In this document: one piece after another, positions 25,022 to 33,761 of the stretch
Numbering within the stretch: the stretch's first letter is position 1
Layout: each line of letters starts with the position of its first letter
Source of the DNA: a virus
Strand: one strand, 5' to 3'
Virus record (IMG/VR): IMGVR_UViG_3300033141_000720
Coordinates: 1 to 51,112 of that record
Length of the DNA: 51,112 nt
The notes under the pieces: model-generated
What the model was told of the DNA's origin: nothing
The model's database searches: none
Seen by the model: only the letters and a program-made list of their open reading frames with translations
Program-made: the position numbers and the translations under genes

Positions 25022-25923
25022 ATTTAACAGATTTAACAAAACCAGTAGATGCTAAAAAGATTACTGATTTAATTAAAACCCAGTTTGGCACTGAATATAA
25101 TATAGTCAACCTGAACTTGAAAGAGTCAGTCAAGCTACTCAATAAAACAGACCAAATGATTGTTGAGTTCAAACAGACTAAGAATTTACATTCAAGTGAA
25201 AATGACGCTTCATATATGAAGTTGCTTATGGTAAACGAAGCAGCAGATAAACGTGCTATTGACTTAACCAAAACTACACAAATACAGGAATCCGAGATGG
25301 AAAACAAACTATTAACCAAGGCCCTTAAGATTGCTGCATACGGCGGCCAATTATCAGAAGACCAATTACAGGCACTACGTATATCAGAAGATATGGCGTC
25401 TGTTTTACGTAACCAAAAAACAGCACAGACTTTCATGCGTAAGATTGTTGAAAGCAAGAAAGCTAAGAAGTTAATGGAAAACGAAATCGGTCAAGCACAG
25501 ACTACTATTGCAGCACAAGACATTGCAGATCAAATTCAAGCAATGATTGAAAAGTTTGCAGACATTAAGTACAAAGAACTTCCAGCATTACATGACAGCA
25601 TCCGTAACGCACAGGGCGTTGATGCAGCAGAAGCGTTTAACACTCAGTTAACTGGTTCACTAGACACACTAACATCATCACTTGAAACTACTAAAGTAGA
25701 CGTTAACAATGCAGTTGCAGAGTTAACTGGTCAAGAAGTTGCAAGTAGCGCAGGCGACTTAGACTTAGACGACTTTGAAGGCGGTGATGAGATGGGTGGC
25801 GAACTTGACTTAGGCATGGGCGATGATGAGATGGGTATGGGCGACGAACTCGGCGGTGATGAGTTTGATTTGGACCTTGAAGCAGACGACGAAGAGATTG
25901 ATTTAGGCCGCGAGCGCCGCTAA
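25018..25923 (+). CDS. Coiled-coil protein with highly acidic C-terminus, scaffold-like
   Basis: 301 aa. Residues 1-235 are mainly helical, with coiled-coil character. The last 60 residues are an acidic, Gly/Met-rich run (DLDLDDFEGGDEMGGELDLG and repeats of DDEMGMGDEL). The layout recalls scaffolding or head-internal proteins, and conserved relatives occur in cyanophages as far as I recall. No enzyme motif is visible. It may be a virion or prohead component. Next gene begins two bases after the stop. Confidence 0.65.
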   Translation: MNLTDLTKPVDAKKITDLIKTQFGTEYNIVNLNLKESVKLLNKTDQMIVEFKQTKNLHSSENDASYMKLLMVNEAADKRAIDLTKTTQIQESEMENKLLTKALKIAAYGGQLSEDQLQALRISEDMASVLRNQKTAQTFMRKIVESKKAKKLMENEIGQAQTTIAAQDIADQIQAMIEKFADIKYKELPALHDSIRNAQGVDAAEAFNTQLTGSLDTLTSSLETTKVDVNNAVAELTGQEVASSAGDLDLDDFEGGDEMGGELDLGMGDDEMGMGDELGGDEFDLDLEADDEEIDLGRERR

Positions 25924-25924
25924 G

Positions 25925-26353
25925 ATGGGCGACAAAATACTAACTGAAGCTTTTGATAAAATAAAAGCTATTGAAGAATCCAACGATCCGTTTTGTGTTG
26001 GTGCTGAGGGCGATGCCCCAGCTAATGGATACACAGAAGTTAAAGAAGATGATGGCCCGTCTAGGTTAGATAACCTAGGTAGACTTGAACATGAAATGGA
26101 TAATATGCGTGACGGCATAGGCGAGCTTACTGAAATCCAAGAAGAGTTATTCCAAATAATCGAACGTTTAAATGATGCAATTAGAGGCTATGTTCCAAAT
26201 AAACATGCTTATTGGAAATCATACGGGTTGGCCCAACTATCTGTTGTTGCTGGCACTGAGGAATACTTATCCGCAGATAAAAATATTGGTTCGTTAATTG
26301 AAGAATTAACTGACGAATATGAAGCTATGAAAAGAGAAGTAGGCGGCGCATAA
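25925..26353 (+). CDS. Hypothetical helical protein
   Basis: 142 aa, acidic, mostly helical, with a likely coiled coil at 55-85 (LGRLEHEMDNMRDGIGELTE). No recognised domain. It shares its last base with the next start (TAATG), within a run of short late genes. Confidence 0.62.
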   Translation: MGDKILTEAFDKIKAIEESNDPFCVGAEGDAPANGYTEVKEDDGPSRLDNLGRLEHEMDNMRDGIGELTEIQEELFQIIERLNDAIRGYVPNKHAYWKSYGLAQLSVVAGTEEYLSADKNIGSLIEELTDEYEAMKREVGGA

Positions 26354-26718
26354 TGTATCCAGATATGCGTCAGCTAATGAACAAGATAACTGAAGAAGAT
26401 GCTAACAACGAAGAACAGATTGCAGCTATTAGTCAGTTGATTGCTGATCGCACTGAAGATGAAAATTCACCATCCAAACTTAGTACTGAAGCGTTTATAA
26501 GTATTGTAAACAAAATGGGACTTCCACTTACCAAAGAAACATTATTTGACCTTGCAGAAAAAGGCAATCTTGGATCTGTTATTAAAGATGTTAACCCAGA
26601 AGAAATACATTTCAGAGGACAGCAGGATATCGATTCAACTGATATGACTGTAGATAAAGCAAAAGACGTAGTGGCTGGGATGGCTAAACGTGCGGCTAAG
26701 AAAGGAATTCACAAGTGA
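26353..26718 (+). CDS. Hypothetical acidic protein
   Basis: 121 aa. The opening MYPDMRQLMNKITEEDANNE is helical and acidic. The centre (FISIVNKMGLPLTKETLFDLAEKG) looks like a compact helical domain. A C-terminal basic end (VAGMAKRAAKKGIHK) may contact nucleic acid. Coupled to the next gene by GTGA. Confidence 0.62.
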   Translation: MYPDMRQLMNKITEEDANNEEQIAAISQLIADRTEDENSPSKLSTEAFISIVNKMGLPLTKETLFDLAEKGNLGSVIKDVNPEEIHFRGQQDIDSTDMTVDKAKDVVAGMAKRAAKKGIHK

Positions 26719-27293
26719 AAGAAACCAAACAGCTTAGAAACTTAATGGAATCATTGGACAAAGAAGTCGATCTCCCAAACGATAAAAAAGAAAATTGTTC
26801 AAACTGTGGCGACCCGTACAACAAAGACGGTGTATGTACAAACTGTGGTGATAAAGCACTTAACGAAGATGACGATGACATATATGCAGGTCAAGGCTGG
26901 AGCGGCAGTGATTGGTACCAACCTCTTAAAAACATGGATGAGTACATTGACAAGCACGGTCTAAGTCCAGACTCAATTATGCAGGCAGCAAACAACGAAG
27001 CTGAATTTTATTCAAGGCCTATGGGCTATGGCGGAGATTGGACAGCAGGTGCCTTAGCACTTAAAGATGCTTGGATACGCATGACAGATCGTGGACAGAA
27101 ACTTCAGAGAATGTTCGCAACAAAAGAATCAGTACACGAAGCAGGCGACAACGGCGAGTTAACGTGGGGCTTCAACGTAGATTTTGAAGATGTTGAATTA
27201 TCATATAAAGGCAAAACTATTGCCGTTATGTCAATGGATGACTGGGATGGTTTAGTTAACCAAGCCAGACGTGTTCATAGCAAAAGACAGTAA
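26715..27293 (+). CDS. Zinc-ribbon-containing protein, GTG start
   Basis: 192 aa. Residues 27-52 hold two CxxC pairs (NCSNCG and VCTNCGDK), a zinc ribbon. The opening MKETKQLRNLMESLD resembles leaders of head-associated proteins in marine T4-like phages. The C-terminal part (NVDFEDVELSYKGKTIAVMS) is beta-rich. The start is GTG in a GTGA overlap, with AAAGGA at 26701 as ribosome site. Role unknown. Confidence 0.65.
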   Translation: MKETKQLRNLMESLDKEVDLPNDKKENCSNCGDPYNKDGVCTNCGDKALNEDDDDIYAGQGWSGSDWYQPLKNMDEYIDKHGLSPDSIMQAANNEAEFYSRPMGYGGDWTAGALALKDAWIRMTDRGQKLQRMFATKESVHEAGDNGELTWGFNVDFEDVELSYKGKTIAVMSMDDWDGLVNQARRVHSKRQ

Positions 27294-27294
27294 C

Positions 27295-27891
27295 ATGCGC
27301 TATTCGGAATTCGTTACCGAATCAATATCCACTCCGTACGATATGAATTTTCAGAACAATGTTTCTTGGAATCTCAAAGGCAGTAGAAAATCAAAAGGTG
27401 TATCAGCAGACTTCAAAACTAGCGACGGTATTAAATACGTAGTACGCGGTATGTATATCGGCCCAACAAAGAAAGAGCGCGACGATGATGCAGCATACAA
27501 AGCAGCCATTGAAAGAAAACGCGCCGCTGGCAAAGACGAAATATATCTACCATCAACATTAAATGACAGGTATGGTGGAATATGGGAAGTACATTTTGAT
27601 ATGTTTGATGAGGCTGACCCAGAAGGTGATCGTCAAGGCTACAAGAATAAGCTGACAGGAACAGGCGACGAGTTTAGAGTATTTGCAACAATTATTGCAT
27701 TCATTCAGCGATTAATAAGTGAGTTCCACCCTGTAGTTGTTAGCATAAAATCAGATAACTCCGAACCGAAGCGTGTTTCATTATATGCGAAGTTAGCAAA
27801 ACGATTTGCTAGTCAAGTAGGATACGAAGTAGTTAAGACAACAGTCACTGGCGACACTTCAAGAATGGAACTAAGGAAGATTGACAAGTAG
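27295..27891 (+). CDS. Head-associated-type protein with capsid-targeting-like leader
   Basis: 198 aa. The leader MRYSEFVTESIS again resembles the T4 capsid-targeting sequence. The rest is alpha/beta with a charged helix (GPTKKERDDDAAYKAAIERK) and a block EVHFDMFDEADPEGDRQGYK. I know no function. The ATG at 27295 is chosen over a GTG at 27271 because it yields the conserved leader. Confidence 0.6.
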   Translation: MRYSEFVTESISTPYDMNFQNNVSWNLKGSRKSKGVSADFKTSDGIKYVVRGMYIGPTKKERDDDAAYKAAIERKRAAGKDEIYLPSTLNDRYGGIWEVHFDMFDEADPEGDRQGYKNKLTGTGDEFRVFATIIAFIQRLISEFHPVVVSIKSDNSEPKRVSLYAKLAKRFASQVGYEVVKTTVTGDTSRMELRKIDK

Positions 27892-27909
27892 TATCATTTT
27901 TGTTATACT
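27881..27909 (+). promoter_or_regulatory. Consensus sigma70 promoter giving a leaderless message
   Basis: Perfect TTGACA (27881-27886), a 17-base spacer ending in TGT, then TATACT (27904-27909). Predicted +1 is 27916, the A of the nuclease ATG. This is the strongest consensus promoter in the window, set inside a late gene cluster. Confidence 0.85.
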
Positions 27910-27915
27910 TGTTGA

Positions 27916-28602
27916 ATGATTACTCACAAATTCGATTACAAATCAATAAAACGACAAAACGTAAACGGCAAAAGACACTACCTATTAGAAGGCGCTGATT
28001 CATACGCACCAATGCCGTCCGTCACAACAGTACTAGACAGAACCAAACCGAGAGAAGACCGCGAAGCACTTGAACGCTGGAAGCGAAATGTTGGCAAAGC
28101 AAATGCACAAGCTATTACAACAGAAGCAGCCGGACGTGGTACTCGTATGCACAAATACCTAGAAGATTACTGTATAACAGATGAACTAGCAATTCCAGGC
28201 ACCAACCCATACGCTCAGCAAGCTAACAAAATGGCAGGCATTATCATTGATAAGGGTCTATCAAAAGTAGATGAAATATGGGGTGTTGAAGTTGCGGTAG
28301 CTCATCCTAACATTTACGCAGGAACAACAGATTGCGTGGGTGTACATGCAGGCTCTGAAGCTATAATAGATTTTAAGCAGACTAACAAGCCTAAGAAACT
28401 AGAGTGGGTGCAGGACTATTTCTTACAGTTAACAGCGTACGGCGAAGCACACAACGCACTATACGGTTCTAATATCCGCAAGGGTGTTATTATGATGTGT
28501 AGCAAGGATTATGAATATCAAGAATTTGTTATAGACCTTGAAGAGTTTGACAAGCACCGTAAACGCTGGTGGGCCAGAGTTGAAAAGTATTTTGAAATGT
28601 AA
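27916..28602 (+). CDS. PD-(D/E)XK nuclease, Cas4/exonuclease-like
   Basis: 228 aa. Active-site elements in the usual order: E125 (GVEVAV), D139 (GTTDCVG), D152-x-K154 (IIDFKQT) and a downstream Gln/Tyr helix (FLQLTAYGEAHN). The N-terminal MPSVTTVLDRT and the RGTRMHKYLEDY helix with His also fit the exonuclease/Cas4-type PD-(D/E)XK family found in phages. Likely a DNA end-processing or host-DNA degrading exonuclease. It is read from a consensus promoter inside a late cluster, so it can be expressed early. Confidence 0.85.
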   Translation: MITHKFDYKSIKRQNVNGKRHYLLEGADSYAPMPSVTTVLDRTKPREDREALERWKRNVGKANAQAITTEAAGRGTRMHKYLEDYCITDELAIPGTNPYAQQANKMAGIIIDKGLSKVDEIWGVEVAVAHPNIYAGTTDCVGVHAGSEAIIDFKQTNKPKKLEWVQDYFLQLTAYGEAHNALYGSNIRKGVIMMCSKDYEYQEFVIDLEEFDKHRKRWWARVEKYFEM

Positions 28603-29158
28603 GTACAGCATTGTCTCACCAATTGGTGGGTTTGGTAATCATTTACGTTGGCTGGCACTACTAGATTCTAAATTTACCTCAAATTCTCCCAGTGAGCAAG
28701 TTGATTATATATTATCGACTATATATTTCGTTGATCGAACCTGGCATAACTGGCTAATAGTGGAATGGAATCATCGTAACTCTTTAAATAAAAAAATTTA
28801 CTTTAGTCATAACAATCTTATTACTGCTGAAAACACTATTTTTCTAAAAGCAGACCCAGAGTTAGCATATAAATCATATCTAAAATTTAACTCAAATCTA
28901 AATAACGAGTCTAAGAATCAATTTTTACGTTATGTTAATAATTTTAGTAATGTAATAGGTACATCTAACAACACAGTCTTAGACAGCACAAAGCTATTTA
29001 CTGAAACACTAGATCGAGATCTCTACACTCAACTAATAACAGCATTTGATTTAGATGATAATTACGAATCAGCACAAATTATACATAGTCGATGGTACCA
29101 GCTACACAAACAGGCGGAAATTGATATTATTAATGATCTGACAGAAATCTATAAATAG
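28592..29158 (+). CDS. Glycine-loop protein, GT11- or sulfotransferase-like, TTG start
   Basis: 188 aa from a TTG at 28592. The opening KYSIVSPIGGFGNHLRWLALLD matches the GGxGN loop of fucosyltransferase-type enzymes and the layout of other glycine-loop genes here. The C-terminal LITAFDLDDNYESAQIIHSR-W pattern resembles the end of those genes. No ATG fits; TTG at 28580 or 28592 gives a start that fits the family. It overlaps the nuclease by 11 bases. I recall similar cyanophage proteins of unknown function. Confidence 0.6.
   Translation: MKCKYSIVSPIGGFGNHLRWLALLDSKFTSNSPSEQVDYILSTIYFVDRTWHNWLIVEWNHRNSLNKKIYFSHNNLITAENTIFLKADPELAYKSYLKFNSNLNNESKNQFLRYVNNFSNVIGTSNNTVLDSTKLFTETLDRDLYTQLITAFDLDDNYESAQIIHSRWYQLHKQAEIDIINDLTEIYK
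29150..29157 (+). promoter_or_regulatory. Perfect T4 late promoter octamer TATAAATA
   Basis: Exact match to the T4 late consensus, containing the start of the upstream stop codon (TAG 29156-29158), 23 bases before the ATG of the fibre-like gene. Confidence 0.75.
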
Positions 29159-29180
29159 TAATAAGAAATAGGAATTAATA

Positions 29181-31055
29181 ATGGCAATATTGCAATTAAG
29201 TCGAATAACACACCGCAAGGGATTAAGTGAAAACCTACCGCAACTAGCTGGCGCAGAATTTGGCTGGGTACTTGATGATCGTAAACTTTATATTGGTAAC
29301 GGTACGATAGTTGACGGTGCACCAGTAATTGGTAACACTGAAATATTAACAGAGTTTAGTAATATTTTAGCACTAGGATCGTCTTATACATATAAAGGCG
29401 CTGAAGCTGGTTATGTTGTTAGTACAGACAGCGGCAGCGGAGAAATTATTCGTAGCTTGCAGAGCAAGTATGATGATTTTGCAAGTGTTAAGGACTTTGG
29501 TGCTGTCGGTAATGGCGTAGCAGACGATACAGCAGCGATCAACAAAGCATTATTTGAAATATTTTGTCGTCAAACAAATCCGCAGATTAGACGTAGCTTG
29601 TATTTCCCAGCAGGAACTTACAAAGTATCTGGCACTATTAAAATTCCACCACATGCTAGACTTTGGGGCGAAGGCTTAACAAGTTCTATTATTAATTTTG
29701 TTAGTCCAGCCGCTATTGATGCCACTGCTATTGTAGCTGGCACACGTTATGCAATTTCAACAGTAGGTACAACAGACTTTGTAGCAGAACAGGGTGCAGG
29801 ATCCAATGCCGTTGATGTTGTGTTTGTTGCAACAGGCGTAGGTACAGGCACTGGTACAATTAGAGAAGTTAAAGAATATGTTGTCGAAACAGCTGATAGC
29901 AACCACCAAACAGGATCAGACATTGCCCAAGACATTGGTAGTGGTGTTGGCACAGCACCAACTGGTATCGAAATGGCAAGCATGTCAATTTATTCCGAAG
30001 AAGAAAACACATTATTAAAATTGGATAGCGTTACCAACAGCGGCTTTTATTACTTAGGACTACATGGTCCAAATACAGACGCAACATCAATTGGCTATTC
30101 AACATCAGCTATCGAAATTGCCACTAGCGTTTCTTCAACACATGATGTTACTATTAGCAAACTTGATACCTACGGTACAACATACGCACTAAGAGCCGCA
30201 GGTGATGTTAAAGGTGTCGTACTTGAGAACAGTGGTTTAGATTTCCACTACCAAGGCGTACACATTCACAATCCTACCATTGTAGCCACCGGTACAGTCG
30301 CAGCTACTAGATATAAAGTTATATCACTTGGTACTACAGACTTTACATTAATTGGCGCAGACTTTAACCGCGTTGGTTTAACATTTACAGCGTCAGGTGC
30401 CGGAGCAGGCACAGGCGAAGTTATATCAATGGATGATCCAGGTCCAACAGGCGTCATTGTTTCACGTAACATATTTGATAACATTGCGCGTGAAGGTGTT
30501 CACTTCCATAATACATTATTTAACAGTACAGGATATAACGTATTTTACAATGTTGGTAACGACCTCGGCACAATCCCAATATCACCAGTTATCCATATGG
30601 AGACAGACCAGTGTGTTAGCCTTGGCGATTTATTTGAACGTGACGACGAAAGCATTTACCCACGCGTCGACCTAAAAGGAAATGGCGGCATTGCATTCGA
30701 CGGAACACATTCTATCCACTTAGGTTCATATGAACGTCAAGTTGGAATTCAAGCTGTTCTAATAGATAATACAGCAGTTGCAGAATCAGTATTTGAGCTT
30801 GATAGCAGTGACTCTATTGCTTACAAACTCGATTATAATATTGAGCGCGGCACAGAAGCTAGAATGGGATCAATACTTATTACAGATAATACGGCCACTG
30901 TTACATATAACGATGAATTCCAGGAGTCAGCAGACTTAGGCGTAATATTAGATGTAATTCATTCAGGTGTTAATGGCAATACAGAGCTACAATTTACATC
31001 AACTAACACAGGCGCTGATGCAACAATCAACTATTCAATCGTTCGTTTAGATTAA
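29181..31055 (+). CDS. Tail fibre/spike-like protein with pectate-lyase-type beta helix
   Basis: 624 aa. The N-terminal 60 residues (LSRITHRKGLSENLPQLAGA, FGWVLDDRKLYIGNG) are typical of phage fibre or baseplate attachment regions. Then KDFGAVGNGVADDTAAINKA marks a pectate-lyase/right-handed beta-helix domain. Two copies of a GTTDF module are inserted in the helix (29721-29861 and 30290-30424). The protein most likely binds or cleaves a surface glycan. The ATG has a weak AGGAA site 8 bases upstream; transcription is from a perfect late octamer. Confidence 0.82.
   Translation: MAILQLSRITHRKGLSENLPQLAGAEFGWVLDDRKLYIGNGTIVDGAPVIGNTEILTEFSNILALGSSYTYKGAEAGYVVSTDSGSGEIIRSLQSKYDDFASVKDFGAVGNGVADDTAAINKALFEIFCRQTNPQIRRSLYFPAGTYKVSGTIKIPPHARLWGEGLTSSIINFVSPAAIDATAIVAGTRYAISTVGTTDFVAEQGAGSNAVDVVFVATGVGTGTGTIREVKEYVVETADSNHQTGSDIAQDIGSGVGTAPTGIEMASMSIYSEEENTLLKLDSVTNSGFYYLGLHGPNTDATSIGYSTSAIEIATSVSSTHDVTISKLDTYGTTYALRAAGDVKGVVLENSGLDFHYQGVHIHNPTIVATGTVAATRYKVISLGTTDFTLIGADFNRVGLTFTASGAGAGTGEVISMDDPGPTGVIVSRNIFDNIAREGVHFHNTLFNSTGYNVFYNVGNDLGTIPISPVIHMETDQCVSLGDLFERDDESIYPRVDLKGNGGIAFDGTHSIHLGSYERQVGIQAVLIDNTAVAESVFELDSSDSIAYKLDYNIERGTEARMGSILITDNTATVTYNDEFQESADLGVILDVIHSGVNGNTELQFTSTNTGADATINYSIVRLD
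29721..29861 (+). repeat. GTTDF module, copy 1 in the fibre gene
   Basis: Encodes AGTRYAISTVGTTDF...GVGTGTGTI. It has one copy at 30290 and a diverged one at the end of the gene at 5463 (about 5935-6090). Confidence 0.75.
30290..30424 (+). repeat. GTTDF module, copy 2 in the fibre gene
   Basis: Encodes AATRYKVISLGTTDFTLIGA...GAGAGTGEV. Conserved Tyr, GTTDF, Gly-Ala and GTG positions match copy 1. Confidence 0.75.
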
Positions 31056-31056
31056 A

Positions 31057-31479
31057 ATGTGGACTACTTCATATGCAGACTTGCTCTTAGAGTGGGCAGC
31101 ACTAAGGGAAGATGCCAAAGCACTTCCCCTTGATGAAGCTCTTACTTTAATACATGATTGGTGGTGGCGCGCCCCAATTGTGAACAATACCATCCACTTC
31201 ACCGACTCTGATAATTGGCCACTTCCGTGGGAACTTCTGGCTCAAACCGCTTACTGCGATGTTGCTAAATGCCTCGGACTATGTTATACTATTCTACTAA
31301 TAGAGCACGAAGATATAAACTCTCTACATATGGTGCAAACTGATAACTATACACTAGTACAAGTGAACGAAGGTCAGTTTACACTAAATGATGAGCCAGG
31401 CAGCATTACAGCCGACCAGTCAGATCTTCGTATTAGATTCTCGTATAATTGTGAGGACCTAAGCAGTAAAATAAAATAA
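31057..31479 (+). CDS. Conserved phage protein with WWWR motif
   Basis: 140 aa. It carries LTLIHDWWWRAPIVNNTIHF and DNWPLPWELLAQTAYCDVAK, a pattern I recall from T4-like cyanophage proteins of unknown function. Not membrane-bound; acidic at the end. It begins one base after the fibre stop. Confidence 0.7.
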   Translation: MWTTSYADLLLEWAALREDAKALPLDEALTLIHDWWWRAPIVNNTIHFTDSDNWPLPWELLAQTAYCDVAKCLGLCYTILLIEHEDINSLHMVQTDNYTLVQVNEGQFTLNDEPGSITADQSDLRIRFSYNCEDLSSKIK

Positions 31480-31495
31480 TAACAAGAGGACCTCG

Positions 31496-33760
31496 ATGAG
31501 CGAGATTTTAGTGACCAAGCGTAATGGTCGTGTTGAGCCACTCGATATAGAAAAGTTACACAAAGTAACATTATGGGCGACAGAGAACACAACAGGCACT
31601 TCAGCAAGTGAAGTAGAAATAAAAAGCCACATTCAGTTTTACAACAAGATAAAAACAGCAGATATACAGGAAACATTAATTAAGTCCGCAGCGGATTTGA
31701 TTAACGAAGACACTCCGAATTATCAATATGTTGCTGGACGTTTAATTGCATACCATATTCGCAAGGGTGTGTACGGATCTTTTACCCCGTGGCATATTAA
31801 AAAACTAGTAGACCAAAATACCAAACTTGGATTGTACGATACTGAGTTAGCAAATCTTTATGACGAAGATGAATGGGAAACTATTAATAACTTTATCAAG
31901 CACGAGCGTGATGAATCCTTAACGTATGCCGCAATGGAACAGATGCGTGGCAAGTACCTTGTACAAAACAGGGTAACAAAACAAATTTACGAAACACCTC
32001 AAATAGCATACGCTTTAATCGCTGTGACACTTTTTGGTCACTATCCAAAAGAAGTTCGCTTGCAATGGGCAAAAGAATACTACGATGCAATCAGTACACA
32101 TCAGTTTAGTTTGCCTACGCCTATCATGGCAGGTGTACGTACATCACAACGCCAGTTTAGTTCATGCGTATTAATTGACACCGACGATAGCCTAGACAGC
32201 TTAAACGCTACAGCATCAGCCATTGTAAAGTATGTAAGCCAACGCGCAGGCATTGGTATCAACGCAGGAAAGATTCGTGCATTGGGCAGTCCTATTAGGG
32301 GCGGAGATGCATATCACACTGGATTAATTCCTTTCCTCAAGTACTTCGAGAGCGCAGTTAACTCATGCAGTCAAGGTGGAATACGCAAAGGTTCCGCTAC
32401 TGTATACTATCCAATGTGGCACCTCGAAGTTGAAGACCTTTTAGTACTTAAAAACAATAAAGGCATAGACGAGAATCGTGTACGTAACATGGACTATGCC
32501 GTACAGATGAATAAGCTAATGTATGAACGCCTTGTAGAAGGTGGAGACATTACATTGTTTAGCCCAAGTGATGTACCTGGTTTGTATGATGCATTCTTTA
32601 ACGATCAAGATAAGTTTAAAGAGCTATACGAAACGGCAGAACGTAACACACGGTTACGTAAGAAAACAATTCCAGCAATAGACTTGTTCAAACAGTTTAT
32701 GCAAGAACGAAAAGACACAGGCCGTATTTATTTGATGAATGTTGACCATTGCAACACTCACTCGTCTTTTAAGGAAGAGATTGCGCCAATTCAAATGTCG
32801 AACCTGTGTCTTGAGATTACTTTACCAACAACACCACTTAAAAATATATACGATGAGGAAGGCGAAATATCATTGTGTACGTTAAGTGCTATTAACTGGG
32901 GAGCATTTAAGAATCCAGAAGATATGGAAAAGGCATGTACGCTTGCAATACGCGGACTTGACGCATTGCTAAGTTATCAGCACTATCCTGTTATTGCAGC
33001 GCAAGTAGGCACAGAGAAACGCAGACCGCTTGGTGTTGGTATTATTAACTTTGCATACTTCCTTGCTAAACACGATGTGAAGTACAGTGATGATAGTGCC
33101 TTAGAGTTAGTTGATACGTGGGCGCAACATTGGTCCTATTACTTAATTAAAGCCAGCGCAGATTTAGCAGCAGACTTTGGCGCCTGCCCGGGCAATGACG
33201 AAACCAAGTACAGTGATGGTATCCTTCCAATTGATACGTATAAGCAAGAAGTTAACGAACTTGTTAAGCACAAAAACAAAGTTGACTGGAAAGGCTTGCG
33301 TAAGCAGCTTAAGAAAACAGGAATAAGAAACAGTACTGTGATGGCATGTATGCCAGCTGAAACATCGGCGCAAATTGCAAATGCAACAAATGGTCTTGAA
33401 CCACCACGTAGTTTCGTTTCTATTAAGCAGAGCAAGGATGGTGTACTAACACAGGTAGTACCTGAGTACCGTCGTTTGAAAAACAAGTATGAACTACTAT
33501 GGACACAGGAGTCGCCTGAGGGTTACTTAAAGATTATTGCAGTACTACAGAAATACGTGGATCAAACTATTAGTGCAAACACTTCATACAATCCACAGCA
33601 CTACGAAGATGAACAGATCCCGATGAGCGAATTGCTGAAGCACATGCTAATCGCATACAAGTACGGAGTTAAGACTCTATATTATCTTAATACGTATGAC
33701 GGACAAGGCGAGGTAGATATTACAGACTTAGAAGAAATCTGTGATACGTGTTCAATATAA
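31496..33760 (+). CDS. nrdA: Ribonucleoside-diphosphate reductase, large subunit NrdA
   Basis: 754 aa, class Ia alpha subunit (E. coli NrdA is 761 aa). It reduces NDPs to dNDPs with NrdB. An ATP-cone-like N-terminus (KRNGRVEPLDIEKLHKV) allows allosteric control. The catalytic core shows FSSCVLIDTDDSLDS, NLCLEITLP with the radical Cys, and MACMPAETSAQIANATNG. The end EEICDTCSI carries the swivelling redox pair C749/C752 served by thioredoxin or glutaredoxin. An AGAGG site precedes the ATG. NrdB starts two bases later and a glutaredoxin lies 1.4 kb downstream, making a complete reduction set. Confidence 0.96.
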   Translation: MSEILVTKRNGRVEPLDIEKLHKVTLWATENTTGTSASEVEIKSHIQFYNKIKTADIQETLIKSAADLINEDTPNYQYVAGRLIAYHIRKGVYGSFTPWHIKKLVDQNTKLGLYDTELANLYDEDEWETINNFIKHERDESLTYAAMEQMRGKYLVQNRVTKQIYETPQIAYALIAVTLFGHYPKEVRLQWAKEYYDAISTHQFSLPTPIMAGVRTSQRQFSSCVLIDTDDSLDSLNATASAIVKYVSQRAGIGINAGKIRALGSPIRGGDAYHTGLIPFLKYFESAVNSCSQGGIRKGSATVYYPMWHLEVEDLLVLKNNKGIDENRVRNMDYAVQMNKLMYERLVEGGDITLFSPSDVPGLYDAFFNDQDKFKELYETAERNTRLRKKTIPAIDLFKQFMQERKDTGRIYLMNVDHCNTHSSFKEEIAPIQMSNLCLEITLPTTPLKNIYDEEGEISLCTLSAINWGAFKNPEDMEKACTLAIRGLDALLSYQHYPVIAAQVGTEKRRPLGVGIINFAYFLAKHDVKYSDDSALELVDTWAQHWSYYLIKASADLAADFGACPGNDETKYSDGILPIDTYKQEVNELVKHKNKVDWKGLRKQLKKTGIRNSTVMACMPAETSAQIANATNGLEPPRSFVSIKQSKDGVLTQVVPEYRRLKNKYELLWTQESPEGYLKIIAVLQKYVDQTISANTSYNPQHYEDEQIPMSELLKHMLIAYKYGVKTLYYLNTYDGQGEVDITDLEEICDTCSI

Positions 33761-33761
33761 T

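Noticed and set aside
31280-31290. TGTTATACT inside the gene at 31057 as an nrdA promoter
   Set aside because: It lies in coding sequence 200 bases before nrdA with no good -35, and nrdA has its own ribosome site behind a continuous late unit; evidence is too weak.
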